In this document: one piece after another, positions 9,246 to 16,309 of the stretch
Numbering within the stretch: the stretch's first letter is position 1
How the letters are laid out: each line of letters opens with the position of its first letter
Origin: Roseobacter sp.
GTDB lineage: Bacteria > Pseudomonadota > Alphaproteobacteria > Rhodobacterales > Rhodobacteraceae
Direction of reading: 5' to 3'
NCBI GenBank assembly: GCA_002731875.1
Contig: PCCY01000021.1
Span: 154,458-218,457 of the forward strand
Length of the DNA stretch: 64,000 nucleotides
Notes under the pieces: model-generated
Databases searched by the model: none
What the model was told of the DNA's origin: nothing
The model's input: the letters and a program-made list of their open reading frames with translations, nothing else
Position numbers and translations under genes: made by a program

Positions 9246-9889
9246 CTGCGGGCACCCAGATTGCTGGCGGCACGGGCCAGTTCCGTGAGAGCCGTCCAAT
9301 CGCCTTTGCGCACAAGGTTGTCAGGGGCCACCCAACTGCCTCCCGCGCAAACCACGTTGGGCAGCAACAGATAGCTGTCCGCATTTGCCGGACTGATCCC
9401 GCCGGTCGGGCAAAATCTAATTTGCGGCAACGGCGAAGCCAAGGATTTCAGGGCAGGTGCCCCCCCGGATGCTTCGGCGGGAAAGAACTTGAGCATATCG
9501 TACCCGCGTTCATACAATCGCATCGCTTCGCTGGCCGTGGCTGCGCCGGGCAACATGGGCAGGTCCAGATCTTCTGCAGCTTGTAAAAGCTTGTCAGTCG
9601 CGCCGGGCGATACCCCGAACTTTGCTCCGGCATCGACGGCACGTTTCACATCGTCCGGAGTAATCAACGTACCAGCCCCGACGATACCGCCCTCGACCTT
9701 GGCCATTTCGGCGATCACCTCAAGAGCCGCATCGGTGCGCAATGTCACCTCAAGCGCCGGCAGTCCTCCGGCGATCAGTGCTTCGGCCAATGGGCGGGCG
9801 TGAAGCACGTCATGCACGACCAACACCGGAACAATCGGGGCGCGTTTACAGATGGCGTAGGCAGCAGCGCTGGCGTCTTGGGGGGTCAT
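9242..9889 (-). CDS. eda: 2-dehydro-3-deoxy-phosphogluconate aldolase (KDPG aldolase)
   Basis: 215 residues from the ATG at 9889. Class I aldolase that splits KDPG into pyruvate and glyceraldehyde 3-phosphate, the last step of the Entner-Doudoroff pathway. Visible motifs: APIVPVLVVHD at the N-terminus, ALEVTLRTDAAL with the conserved Glu, VGAGTLITPDD, and the Schiff-base lysine in the YDMLKFFPAEASGG segment near residue 145. FCPTGGISPANADSYL follows. It lies 22 bases after edd on the same strand, so the two are one operon. Confidence 0.96.
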   Translation of the reverse strand: MTPQDASAAAYAICKRAPIVPVLVVHDVLHARPLAEALIAGGLPALEVTLRTDAALEVIAEMAKVEGGIVGAGTLITPDDVKRAVDAGAKFGVSPGATDKLLQAAEDLDLPMLPGAATASEAMRLYERGYDMLKFFPAEASGGAPALKSLASPLPQIRFCPTGGISPANADSYLLLPNVVCAGGSWVAPDNLVRKGDWTALTELARAASNLGARS

Positions 9890-9911
9890 ATGGATTATCC
9901 TTCGATCAAAA

Positions 9912-11711
9912 TCAGATACTACTGGCACCGGCATCTGCCGCGCCTACGGTTCTTCGGAAAGTAGCGAAAAGCTCGCGCCCTTGTCCGTATTCGTTGCCCG
10001 TCAGGTCGGCAACCGCTTCGGGCCGATCCAACGCGCCTTGGGTCAACACCTCGAGGCGTCCTTCATGGGCGTCTACGCGAATAAGGTCTCCGTCCTGTAT
10101 TCGTGAAATGGGGCCACCGTCCAAGGCTTCGGGGCACACATGGATCGCGCTCAGCACCTTGCCGGATGCCCCAGACATACGTCCATCAGTAACCAACGCC
10201 ACCTTGAGCCCGCGCGCTTGCAGGTTCGCCAAAATCGGCGTCAGGCTGTGCAATTCAGGCATACCATTGGCCTTGGGCCCCTGAAAACGTACGACCACGA
10301 CGACATCCTCGCTGAATTCGCCGTTCTTATATGCGTCCTTGACTGCCTCCTGATCGTGAAACACCCGCGCTGGGGCCTCTACGATGTGATGTTCCGGTTT
10401 GACGGCAGATACCTTTGTCACGGCATTTCCCAGCGATCCCGACAAACGTTTCAAACCGCCAGTTGGCTGGAACGGGGCGTCGACCGGGCGCAGGATCTTG
10501 TCGTTCAAGGTTTCCTTAGGACCAGCGACCCATTCCACCGCACCGTCTTTCAACTTTGGATCCTGAGTATAGCGTTCAAGACCATCGCCTGCGATGGTTT
10601 TGACATCATTGTGCAGCAAGTCACCCGAGAGAAGCTGACCGATCATGTAGCCCAGCCCACCGGCCGCGTGGAAATGGTTCACATCAGCCAATCCGTTCGG
10701 ATACACCCGCGCCAGCAATGGGGTCACGTCAGCCAAATCCGAGAAATCCTGCCAGTCCAGCACGATCCCGCCAGCGCGGGCCATCGCAACAAGATGGATC
10801 AACAGGTTGGTAGAACCGCCCGTGGCATGCAGACCGATGATTCCATTCACATAGGCTTTTTCATCCAGCACATCGCACACGGGGGTGTAGCTGTTGCCCA
10901 GATGACTGATCGCCAGCGCGCGTTGCGCCCCTGCGATGGTCAGCGCATCGCGCAGCGGCGTGTTGGGATTGACGAAAGAAGCGCCGGGCAAGTGGAGGCC
11001 CATGAACTCCATCAACATCTGGTTAGTGTTGGCCGTACCGTAGAAGGTGCAGGTACCCGGACCATGGTAAGCCGCCATTTCCGAGGCCATCAGTTCCTCG
11101 CGTGTGGCTTCGCCTGCTGCGAACTTCTGACGAACGATGGCTTTTTCGTCGTTGGAGATGCCCGAGGTCATCGGCCCCGCGGGCAAGAATACCGCGGGTA
11201 GATGACCGAACGCCTGCGCCGCGATAACCAAACCCGGCACGATCTTGTCACACACGCCAAGGAAAACCGCGCTGTCGAATGTATTGTGACTTAACCCCAC
11301 CCCGGCAGCCATCGCGATGATGTCGCGCGAAAAAAGGCTAAGCTCCATGCCCGGTGTGCCTTGGGTCACGCCATCGCACATAGCAGGCACGCCACCCGCT
11401 ACCTGTGCGGTTCCCCCGACGGCGCGTGCTGCTTCCCGAATGATCTCGGGAAAGCGTTCAAACGGCTGGTGGGCCGACAGCATGTCATTATACGTCGTTA
11501 TGATCCCGATGTTTCCCGCTGATTTGGTCGCCAGCGCCATTTGATCGGGACCTGCCCCCGCGTAAGCATGTGCCTGGCCACTGCACGACAAATGGGCTCG
11601 AGCCGGGCCTGCCTCGGCGGCCCGGCGCATCCGCGCAAGATAGGCGTCGCGGGTATCAGCGCTGCGTTTGATAATCCGTTCGGTCACACGCAATACGGTA
11701 TCGTTTGGCAT
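9912..11711 (-). CDS. edd: Phosphogluconate dehydratase
   Basis: 599 residues, normal length. Edd dehydrates 6-phosphogluconate to KDPG and needs a 4Fe-4S cluster; it belongs to the IlvD/Edd family. Family motifs include IITTYNDMLSAHQPFERFP near residue 90, VPAMCDGVTQGTPGMELSL with a cluster cysteine, LGVCDKIVPGLV with another, GTCTFYGTANTNQM with a third, and LVTDGRMSGASGKV near the C-terminus. ATG start at 11711. Transcribed with eda; a GntR-type palindrome lies 65 bases upstream, which suggests induction by gluconate or 6-phosphogluconate. Confidence 0.97.
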   Translation of the reverse strand: MPNDTVLRVTERIIKRSADTRDAYLARMRRAAEAGPARAHLSCSGQAHAYAGAGPDQMALATKSAGNIGIITTYNDMLSAHQPFERFPEIIREAARAVGGTAQVAGGVPAMCDGVTQGTPGMELSLFSRDIIAMAAGVGLSHNTFDSAVFLGVCDKIVPGLVIAAQAFGHLPAVFLPAGPMTSGISNDEKAIVRQKFAAGEATREELMASEMAAYHGPGTCTFYGTANTNQMLMEFMGLHLPGASFVNPNTPLRDALTIAGAQRALAISHLGNSYTPVCDVLDEKAYVNGIIGLHATGGSTNLLIHLVAMARAGGIVLDWQDFSDLADVTPLLARVYPNGLADVNHFHAAGGLGYMIGQLLSGDLLHNDVKTIAGDGLERYTQDPKLKDGAVEWVAGPKETLNDKILRPVDAPFQPTGGLKRLSGSLGNAVTKVSAVKPEHHIVEAPARVFHDQEAVKDAYKNGEFSEDVVVVVRFQGPKANGMPELHSLTPILANLQARGLKVALVTDGRMSGASGKVLSAIHVCPEALDGGPISRIQDGDLIRVDAHEGRLEVLTQGALDRPEAVADLTGNEYGQGRELFATFRRTVGAADAGASSI

Positions 11712-11775
11712 TGAACTTCCCTTTGCAATCTGGATCCGGTGGGTATTGAAAATAATCCGATAGCCTCGCCCGGCA

Positions 11776-11791
11776 ATGTTAGCGCTAACTT
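11776..11791. promoter_or_regulatory. GntR/LacI-type operator palindrome upstream of edd
   Basis: The site contains the perfect 12-base palindrome GTTAGCGCTAAC at 11778-11789, within ATGTTAGCGCTAACTT. This agrees with the ATGTTA-N4-TAACAT pattern known for GntR of the gluconate regulon in E. coli except at the last bases. It lies 65 bases upstream of the edd start and about 100 bases upstream of the divergent kinase gene, so it could control either or both. The regulator gene is not in the window. Confidence 0.55.
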
Positions 11792-11890
11792 ATCATTGTC
11801 CGGTGTATTTTGTAAACCCGATGCACGGCTTGTAAGCCCCGTTGTGAAAATTTCCTTTCCCCGCCAAAACAGGTATCCTAAACACGCCCA

Positions 11891-12772
11891 ATGACACATG
11901 ATGACTTTTCATATCTGATCGGGGTGGACGGCGGCGGTACCGGATGCCGCGTCGCGGTGGCCTCTCTTGATGGGCGGATATTGGCCGAAGCCAAAGGCGG
12001 GCGCGCAAATGTTAGTACCGATTGCGCCGAAGCCATCACCAATATCATGCGTGCAACCCATGAGGCCGTGCAGAAAGCCGGCCTAAGCATCGCTGACACG
12101 GACCGGGCTGTGGCACATCTTGGGTTGGCCGGGTATACCGGTCCAGAGATCGGCAGACAAATTACCGCGCTGCTTCCCTTTGCAAGAACCGTGGTATCCG
12201 AAGATACCAATACCACCATTGTCGGAGCAATCGAACAAGAAGACGGCTATGTCATTGCGCTTGGGACAGGCACGATCATTGCACGTCAGAAAGCCCAACA
12301 GCAAACCTGTATCGGCGGCTGGTGTTATCAGGTGTCCGATCAGGCTTCGGGCGCGTGGCTGGGGCACGGCGCATTGGAACAGACGCTTTTGGTCGTCGAC
12401 GGCATCGGACAGGCCAGCCCGTTGTCGCAGCGCATGTTGGATAAATTCGGCGGTGCGGCAGGTATCGTCCAGTTCAGCCTGAAGGCGCGGCCAGGCGATT
12501 TTGCCACACTTGCTCCCGATGTTGTGGAAACTGCATCCGCAGGAGACACGATCGGTACAACCCTTATGGTACGCGGTGCCGAGTATCTGGACAGCGCACT
12601 GCGCGCGCTCGACCACGGGGCCGGGGATATTTTATGTCTTTCAGGGGGTGTGGGCCCCCATTATGCCCCGTATCTGCCGTCGGAACGGACGGGAAACCTG
12701 GCATCCGCCAAAGGCAGAGCCGTCGATGGTGCCGTCGCACTTGCTGTGCGTGCCGCCGCACAGCCGCGATGA
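11891..12772 (+). CDS. BadF/BadG/BcrA/BcrD-type kinase, probable N-acetylglucosamine or glucosamine kinase
   Basis: 293 residues. The N-terminus YLIGVDGGGTGCRVAVASLDG is the phosphate-1 motif of the ASKHA fold in the BadF/BadG/BcrA/BcrD group, which includes eukaryotic and bacterial N-acetylglucosamine kinases. VVSEDTNTTIVGA and VIALGTGTIIARQ are the phosphate-2 and adenosine-side motifs, and ILCLSGGVGPHYAPYL is near the C-terminus. Its stop overlaps the nagA start as ATGA (12769-12772), so the product probably phosphorylates GlcNAc to supply the substrate of NagA. Substrate choice between GlcNAc and glucosamine is inferred from this neighbour only. Confidence 0.85.
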   Translation: MTHDDFSYLIGVDGGGTGCRVAVASLDGRILAEAKGGRANVSTDCAEAITNIMRATHEAVQKAGLSIADTDRAVAHLGLAGYTGPEIGRQITALLPFARTVVSEDTNTTIVGAIEQEDGYVIALGTGTIIARQKAQQQTCIGGWCYQVSDQASGAWLGHGALEQTLLVVDGIGQASPLSQRMLDKFGGAAGIVQFSLKARPGDFATLAPDVVETASAGDTIGTTLMVRGAEYLDSALRALDHGAGDILCLSGGVGPHYAPYLPSERTGNLASAKGRAVDGAVALAVRAAAQPR

Positions 12773-13896
12773 CACGCAAACGCGTTCTGACTGGCGCACG
12801 TATCTTCGACGGCGCAAGGCTGCTTGATGATCACGCGCTGATGATCGACCAAAGTGGCAAGACGCAGATACTTGCCCCCGCCGCGATCCCCGAGACCTGT
12901 GATGTGCACAGGCTTGACGGCGGCATCATCACCTCGGGCTTTGTCGACCTTCAGGTCAATGGCGGTGGCGGCGTGATGCTTAATGCCGCACCGAGCCTCG
13001 ACACCGTTGCCACAATCGCCCGGGCGCACCGCCATCTCGGTACAGCGGCGTTTTTGCCGACCTTGATCACCGATACCCGCCAACATGGGATTGCCGCGAT
13101 CAAGGCCGTGGCACAGGCCATCGACCAAAACATCCCCGGCGTCGTCGGCCTTCATCTTGAGGGGCCGCACCTGTCGGTGACGCGCAAAGGTGCGCATGAC
13201 GGCGATCTGGTTCGCCCGATGGATGATGACGACATTGCATTGTTGCTGGACACGTTGCAGTTCATTCCCAACCTGTTCGTTACCGCCGCACCCGAGAACA
13301 TCACATGTGCGCAGATTGAAACGCTCAGCACCGCGGGGGTCGTAGTGTCCATCGGACACAGTGATTGCGATTATGACACCGCGATGCGAGCGTTTGATGC
13401 CGGTGCCAGGATGGCCACGCATCTGTTCAACGCGATGAGCCAGGCCAGCGCAAGGTCGCCCGGGTTGGTGGGTGCGGCGCTTGACCATCCCGATATCGCC
13501 CCGGGGCTTATCGCGGACGGCATACATGTACATGCCGCGATGATCCGAGCCGCGCTTGCGGCCAACAGAGGCAGGCATGACGTCTTTCTGGTGACCGATG
13601 CCATGGCCCCTGCGGGGTCTGACATCACCCGTTTCACGCTGAACGACCGTGAAATCCTTAGGCGCGACGGTCGCTTGACGCTTGCCGATGGTACCCTGGC
13701 CGGTGCCGATCTGACCATGCCCCAAGCCATTCGTTTCATGGTCGATCACGTAGGAGAGCCGCTGGAGAAAGCGTTGGCCCGTGCGACCACGATCCCGGCG
13801 GGATTGTTGCCGCAGGCACCGGACCTGACGCATGTCGATGCCATGATCTGGCTGGACGATAAATTGGACAGACCTCGCTGGCTAGACGAGCTTTAG
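12769..13896 (+). CDS. nagA: N-acetylglucosamine-6-phosphate deacetylase
   Basis: 375 residues from the ATG at 12769 that overlaps the kinase stop. NagA deacetylates GlcNAc-6-phosphate to glucosamine-6-phosphate and acetate in amino-sugar and cell-wall recycling. Amidohydrolase motifs: GFVDLQVNGGGG (a Gln replaces the metal-binding His of the HxH motif, as usual in NagA), GLHLEGPHLS, the metal His in SIGHSDCDYD, THLFNAMSQ, and the catalytic Asp in FLVTDAMAPAGS. Together with the kinase it forms a short GlcNAc salvage operon. No nagB and no transporter are adjacent. Confidence 0.95.
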   Translation: MTRKRVLTGARIFDGARLLDDHALMIDQSGKTQILAPAAIPETCDVHRLDGGIITSGFVDLQVNGGGGVMLNAAPSLDTVATIARAHRHLGTAAFLPTLITDTRQHGIAAIKAVAQAIDQNIPGVVGLHLEGPHLSVTRKGAHDGDLVRPMDDDDIALLLDTLQFIPNLFVTAAPENITCAQIETLSTAGVVVSIGHSDCDYDTAMRAFDAGARMATHLFNAMSQASARSPGLVGAALDHPDIAPGLIADGIHVHAAMIRAALAANRGRHDVFLVTDAMAPAGSDITRFTLNDREILRRDGRLTLADGTLAGADLTMPQAIRFMVDHVGEPLEKALARATTIPAGLLPQAPDLTHVDAMIWLDDKLDRPRWLDEL

Positions 13897-13934
13897 GGCC
13901 CGCGGGGCACACCTGAGCGTGGGAACAATAGGCA

Positions 13935-13965
13935 AAGGCGGCGCAGGTTTGGTCTGCACCGCCTT
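13935..13965. terminator. Hairpin between nagA and the UGSC gene
   Basis: Stem AAGGCGGCGCAG (13935-13946) pairs with CTGCACCGCCTT (13954-13965) with one mismatch and a seven-base loop. It lies between two convergent genes, so it can act as a terminator in both directions. Confidence 0.7.
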
Positions 13966-13971
13966 CGTGGT

Positions 13972-14493
13972 TTATCTATCGCGCAACGCGCCGACGATCT
14001 GGTTGAACGCCTCGCGGGCTTTGGCACGCATTTCATCGTCCGTCGCGTCCTGTATCGGATGCGGCACCAGCACGTAACGCGCCCCTTCCATGCCTAACGC
14101 TTTGCGTTGCGTTTCGGCGGCTTGGCCAAACGCGCTGGATGCGACGGAGACTGACGGGATCCCCTGGATTTCAAACCAGACTGTATCGTGCATACTGCAC
14201 GTGGTACATGATCCTCAGTCCGCCAGCCCTTCGACCAGAAAATCGCATTCGTCGCGGATCTGGTGGCGCAGCGTGTCCGGACAGGGTTTGGCGAATGTCG
14301 GCTTGGTATAGTGCCGCACTTCGACGCCCGGTGCTTTTTCGGTCAGCAACCTGTCCAGTTCATCCAGCAAGATGTTGCCGCGCGGCTTGCTGATGTTCAG
14401 CAGCCCGACAACCCCCTGCACCGAACCTGACCGTTCGCTGATCTGACGCGCGACGGGCACACGTTCGTCCGTCGGGTCGAGAATTGTTGTCAT
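13972..14493 (-). CDS. UGSC family selenoprotein with in-frame UGA (Sec93)
   Basis: Read through the UGA at 14215-14217, this is one 173-residue frame from ATG 14493 to the stop at 13972. The codon before UGA encodes Asp, and the codons after it encode Gly-Ser-Cys-Thr-Thr-Cys, so Sec93, Cys96 and Cys99 lie together as UGSCTTC. Such a U-G-S-C motif defines a selenoprotein family reported from marine bacteria; its enzymatic role is not established. The two halves are in the same frame and both fit one alpha/beta protein: MTTILDPTDERVP and VGLLNISKPRGNILLDEL before, and VSVASSAFGQAAETQR and LVPHPIQDATDDE after. A GGAGGAG ribosome site precedes the start. It is the last gene behind selA, selB, tRNA-Sec and a thioredoxin-domain gene on the same strand. 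If Sec were not inserted, a 92-residue fragment would result. Confidence 0.9.
14187..14217 (-). promoter_or_regulatory. UGA selenocysteine codon and putative bacterial SECIS hairpin
   Basis: The UGA is at 14217-14215. On the minus strand, after 13 bases, a hairpin CGTGCA-GTA-TGCACG (14201-14187) forms a six-base-pair perfect stem with a three-base loop whose first base is G, about 20 bases after the UGA. Bacterial SECIS elements lie directly after the UGA in the coding region and need a G near the start of a small apical loop at about this distance, so this fits. The match is by eye; binding by SelB is inferred. Confidence 0.7.
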
Positions 14494-14520
14494 TCATCTC
14501 CTCCTCTGCTGGTGATTACG

Positions 14521-16110
14521 TTAGCCTAGATCAATCTTTCTGGATACGGAAATTGATCCGGCGGCACCGGTGGACCAACCGTGAAACGCCGACGAAAACT
14601 TGCCTGCCTCGCCACCGGCCACGACGATATGGATGTATTCCTTACCCGCAAATTTCGGGGCAAGTTGCGCCAGTTTTTCAGGCCCCATCTTGTCGGCGTC
14701 GGCCACCGATATTCCCGCGCCCGAATGGTCATCCTGGACCATTTCCCTTAAGGGTCGCGACGTGACTTCCTGAATACGGTCTCGCAGCCGGTCTTTTGAA
14801 TAATCGCCATCGCGGGTCATCGTCTTGATGTGTTCGGGGCACACGACCAACAGTGCATCCACCGGCAGGTTATGCAGTTTCGGCAGAAAGACGGATTCGA
14901 GTCCCTGACCAAGCGATCCGGCAATCTGATCGGGCCGTCGCGATGTCTGATCCACAAGATGCACCGGGCCGCCGGTCATTGCGAATATCGTGACCACCGA
15001 ATCCTCGGGCTCGAAGCCCCGTTCGACATGTAACGGCTCCCACGGAGATACTTCCTCGTTCTCGGCAAAGCACATCGTGAATTTCATCGGATTACCCAAG
15101 GTAGAGCGTTCGACACCACCGGTTTTCGCCCCGCCGATGTTTCGGATCACCAGACACAAGGCGCGGCCGATCGTGGCGTTGGCGCGATTGCCCGCGCCCA
15201 TCGCCCCCAGCCCTGCGTTCATTCCGATCTTGTCACGGATCGGGCCATTTACCACCATTACGGTCGCCGCCCCCATGGTCGTGGCGGTGACGCCGTGAAT
15301 GTTGAATTCATCAGTACATACGGCTTCGACAGCGGCAATGACTACAGGCAGGTATTCGGGTTTGCACCCTGCCATCACGGCATTGATCGCAATCTTTTCT
15401 ACGGTACCGACCCCCATGTTCGGCGGAACGACTGCAACCACATCCTGCGGATCCCGGTTGGTTCCCGCCAGCATCCGCATTACCCTTTCGGGCGTCGGTG
15501 GAACCAGTGGCAGACCGTCGGAAAAGCCCTGATCAAACATGAATTCGGCGACATCATCGCCGCTTGCGACCTCGACTTTCCGGGCCAGAAGCACATCGCC
15601 GTCCGCCGCGGCCCGCAGCTTGTCGTAGACTTCGGGGTCGAAATGCTTCGATCCGCAGCCCGGCCGCCAGGCAGGGAGACTGTCCCAGTCGACCTGCGCG
15701 ACAGGTTGCCGCGTGTCTTGGGCAATCTGATCCGACAGGGTTTTCCAGTCGTCCCGCACGAAGCCTTCAAAATGCGCGGCAACGGTGCCGCTTTCGTCGA
15801 TCCAGTAAACAGCGGGCACGATTTCGAAACCCCAGTCAAACGACGTTCTACAGCCCGCATCATCGAGCACTGGCATCGTCAACCCGTGGCGCTGCGCAAA
15901 ATCTGCATTTGCTTTGCCAGATTGCGCGGGAACCAACACGGTAACCTTGTCGTCATAAGCTTGTGCCAGCGCTTGCAGCACCGGGGCAGCTATATTGCAG
16001 GTTTCGCAGTCCTCTTTGACAAAGCAGACCAAGCTGGGGCCAGTCCCATCGAATTGATGCGCCTTTCCGTGCAGATCTTTCAACGTGAAGGCCGGTCTTG
16101 AGTCGGTCAT
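14521..16110 (-). CDS. Thioredoxin-like domain fused to a large uncharacterised domain, partner of the UGSC protein
   Basis: 529 residues from the ATG at 16110 (GAGAGG upstream); the open frame continues ten codons further. Residues 1-130 are thioredoxin-like: FTLKDLHGKAHQF, then CFVKEDCETC with the CxxC at Cys35/Cys38, and a cis-proline type segment EIVPAVYWID near residue 105. Residues 150-529 form a domain of unknown function with motifs FDQGFSDGLPLVPPTPERV, VTATTMGAATVMVVNGPI, GLGAMGAGNRANATIGRA and IRNIGGAKTGGVERST. The glycine-rich phrases suggest a ligand or cofactor site, but I cannot name it. It ends 27 bases before the UGSC selenoprotein start, so the two are almost surely co-transcribed; a thiol redox partnership is inferred from the CxxC and Sec motifs. 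No signal peptide. Confidence 0.8.
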   Translation of the reverse strand: MTDSRPAFTLKDLHGKAHQFDGTGPSLVCFVKEDCETCNIAAPVLQALAQAYDDKVTVLVPAQSGKANADFAQRHGLTMPVLDDAGCRTSFDWGFEIVPAVYWIDESGTVAAHFEGFVRDDWKTLSDQIAQDTRQPVAQVDWDSLPAWRPGCGSKHFDPEVYDKLRAAADGDVLLARKVEVASGDDVAEFMFDQGFSDGLPLVPPTPERVMRMLAGTNRDPQDVVAVVPPNMGVGTVEKIAINAVMAGCKPEYLPVVIAAVEAVCTDEFNIHGVTATTMGAATVMVVNGPIRDKIGMNAGLGAMGAGNRANATIGRALCLVIRNIGGAKTGGVERSTLGNPMKFTMCFAENEEVSPWEPLHVERGFEPEDSVVTIFAMTGGPVHLVDQTSRRPDQIAGSLGQGLESVFLPKLHNLPVDALLVVCPEHIKTMTRDGDYSKDRLRDRIQEVTSRPLREMVQDDHSGAGISVADADKMGPEKLAQLAPKFAGKEYIHIVVAGGEAGKFSSAFHGWSTGAAGSISVSRKIDLG

Positions 16111-16127
16111 CTTTGCGCCTCTCGAAT

Positions 16128-16141
16128 TATGCATTTGCATA
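16128..16141. promoter_or_regulatory. 14-base palindrome upstream of the thioredoxin-domain gene
   Basis: TATGCATTTGCATA is a perfect dyad (six-base arms, TT centre) that lies 17 bases upstream of the ATG at 16110 and 32 bases beyond the tRNA-Sec 3' end. It could be an operator or part of a leader. No known regulator is matched. Confidence 0.3.
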
Positions 16142-16173
16142 GTGTGAGGGATCGTCAGCCATGTCCAGACAGT

Positions 16174-16268
16174 TGGCGGAAGTGGATGGGAATCGAACCC
16201 ACCACACGCCTTATCGACGCGTCCGTGGTTTTGAAGACCAGGGAAGCCACCAGACTCCAGTCACCTCC
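16174..16268 (-). tRNA. selC: tRNA-Sec (anticodon UCA)
   Basis: A 95-base tRNA including an encoded CCA end, the same length as E. coli selC. The anticodon stem and loop read TGGT-CTTCAAA-ACCA, giving anticodon UCA. The T arm is GTGGG-TTCGATT-CCCAT. A long variable arm lies between anticodon and T arms, as in tRNA-Sec. The acceptor has eight positions (GGAGGTGA against CCACTTCC), the hallmark of bacterial tRNA-Sec, with one G-T pair and an A-C mismatch at the eighth position. Discriminator G73. It is 41 bases downstream of selB on the same strand and 63 bases upstream of the thioredoxin-domain gene, so it lies inside the island rather than at a separate locus. Confidence 0.95.
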
Positions 16269-16309
16269 GCACCGGTGCAGTCTAACCGTGTGCAGCGGCG
16301 GGTAAATGC

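Noticed and set aside
12661..13833. 390-codon open frame on the minus strand
   Set aside because: It lies entirely opposite nagA and the kinase end, which are clearly real.
13972..14493. Pseudogene or two separate small genes
   Set aside because: Both halves share one frame, the UGA is followed by GSC, a SECIS-like hairpin follows, and selA, selB and tRNA-Sec are adjacent. Readthrough as Sec explains all of this.
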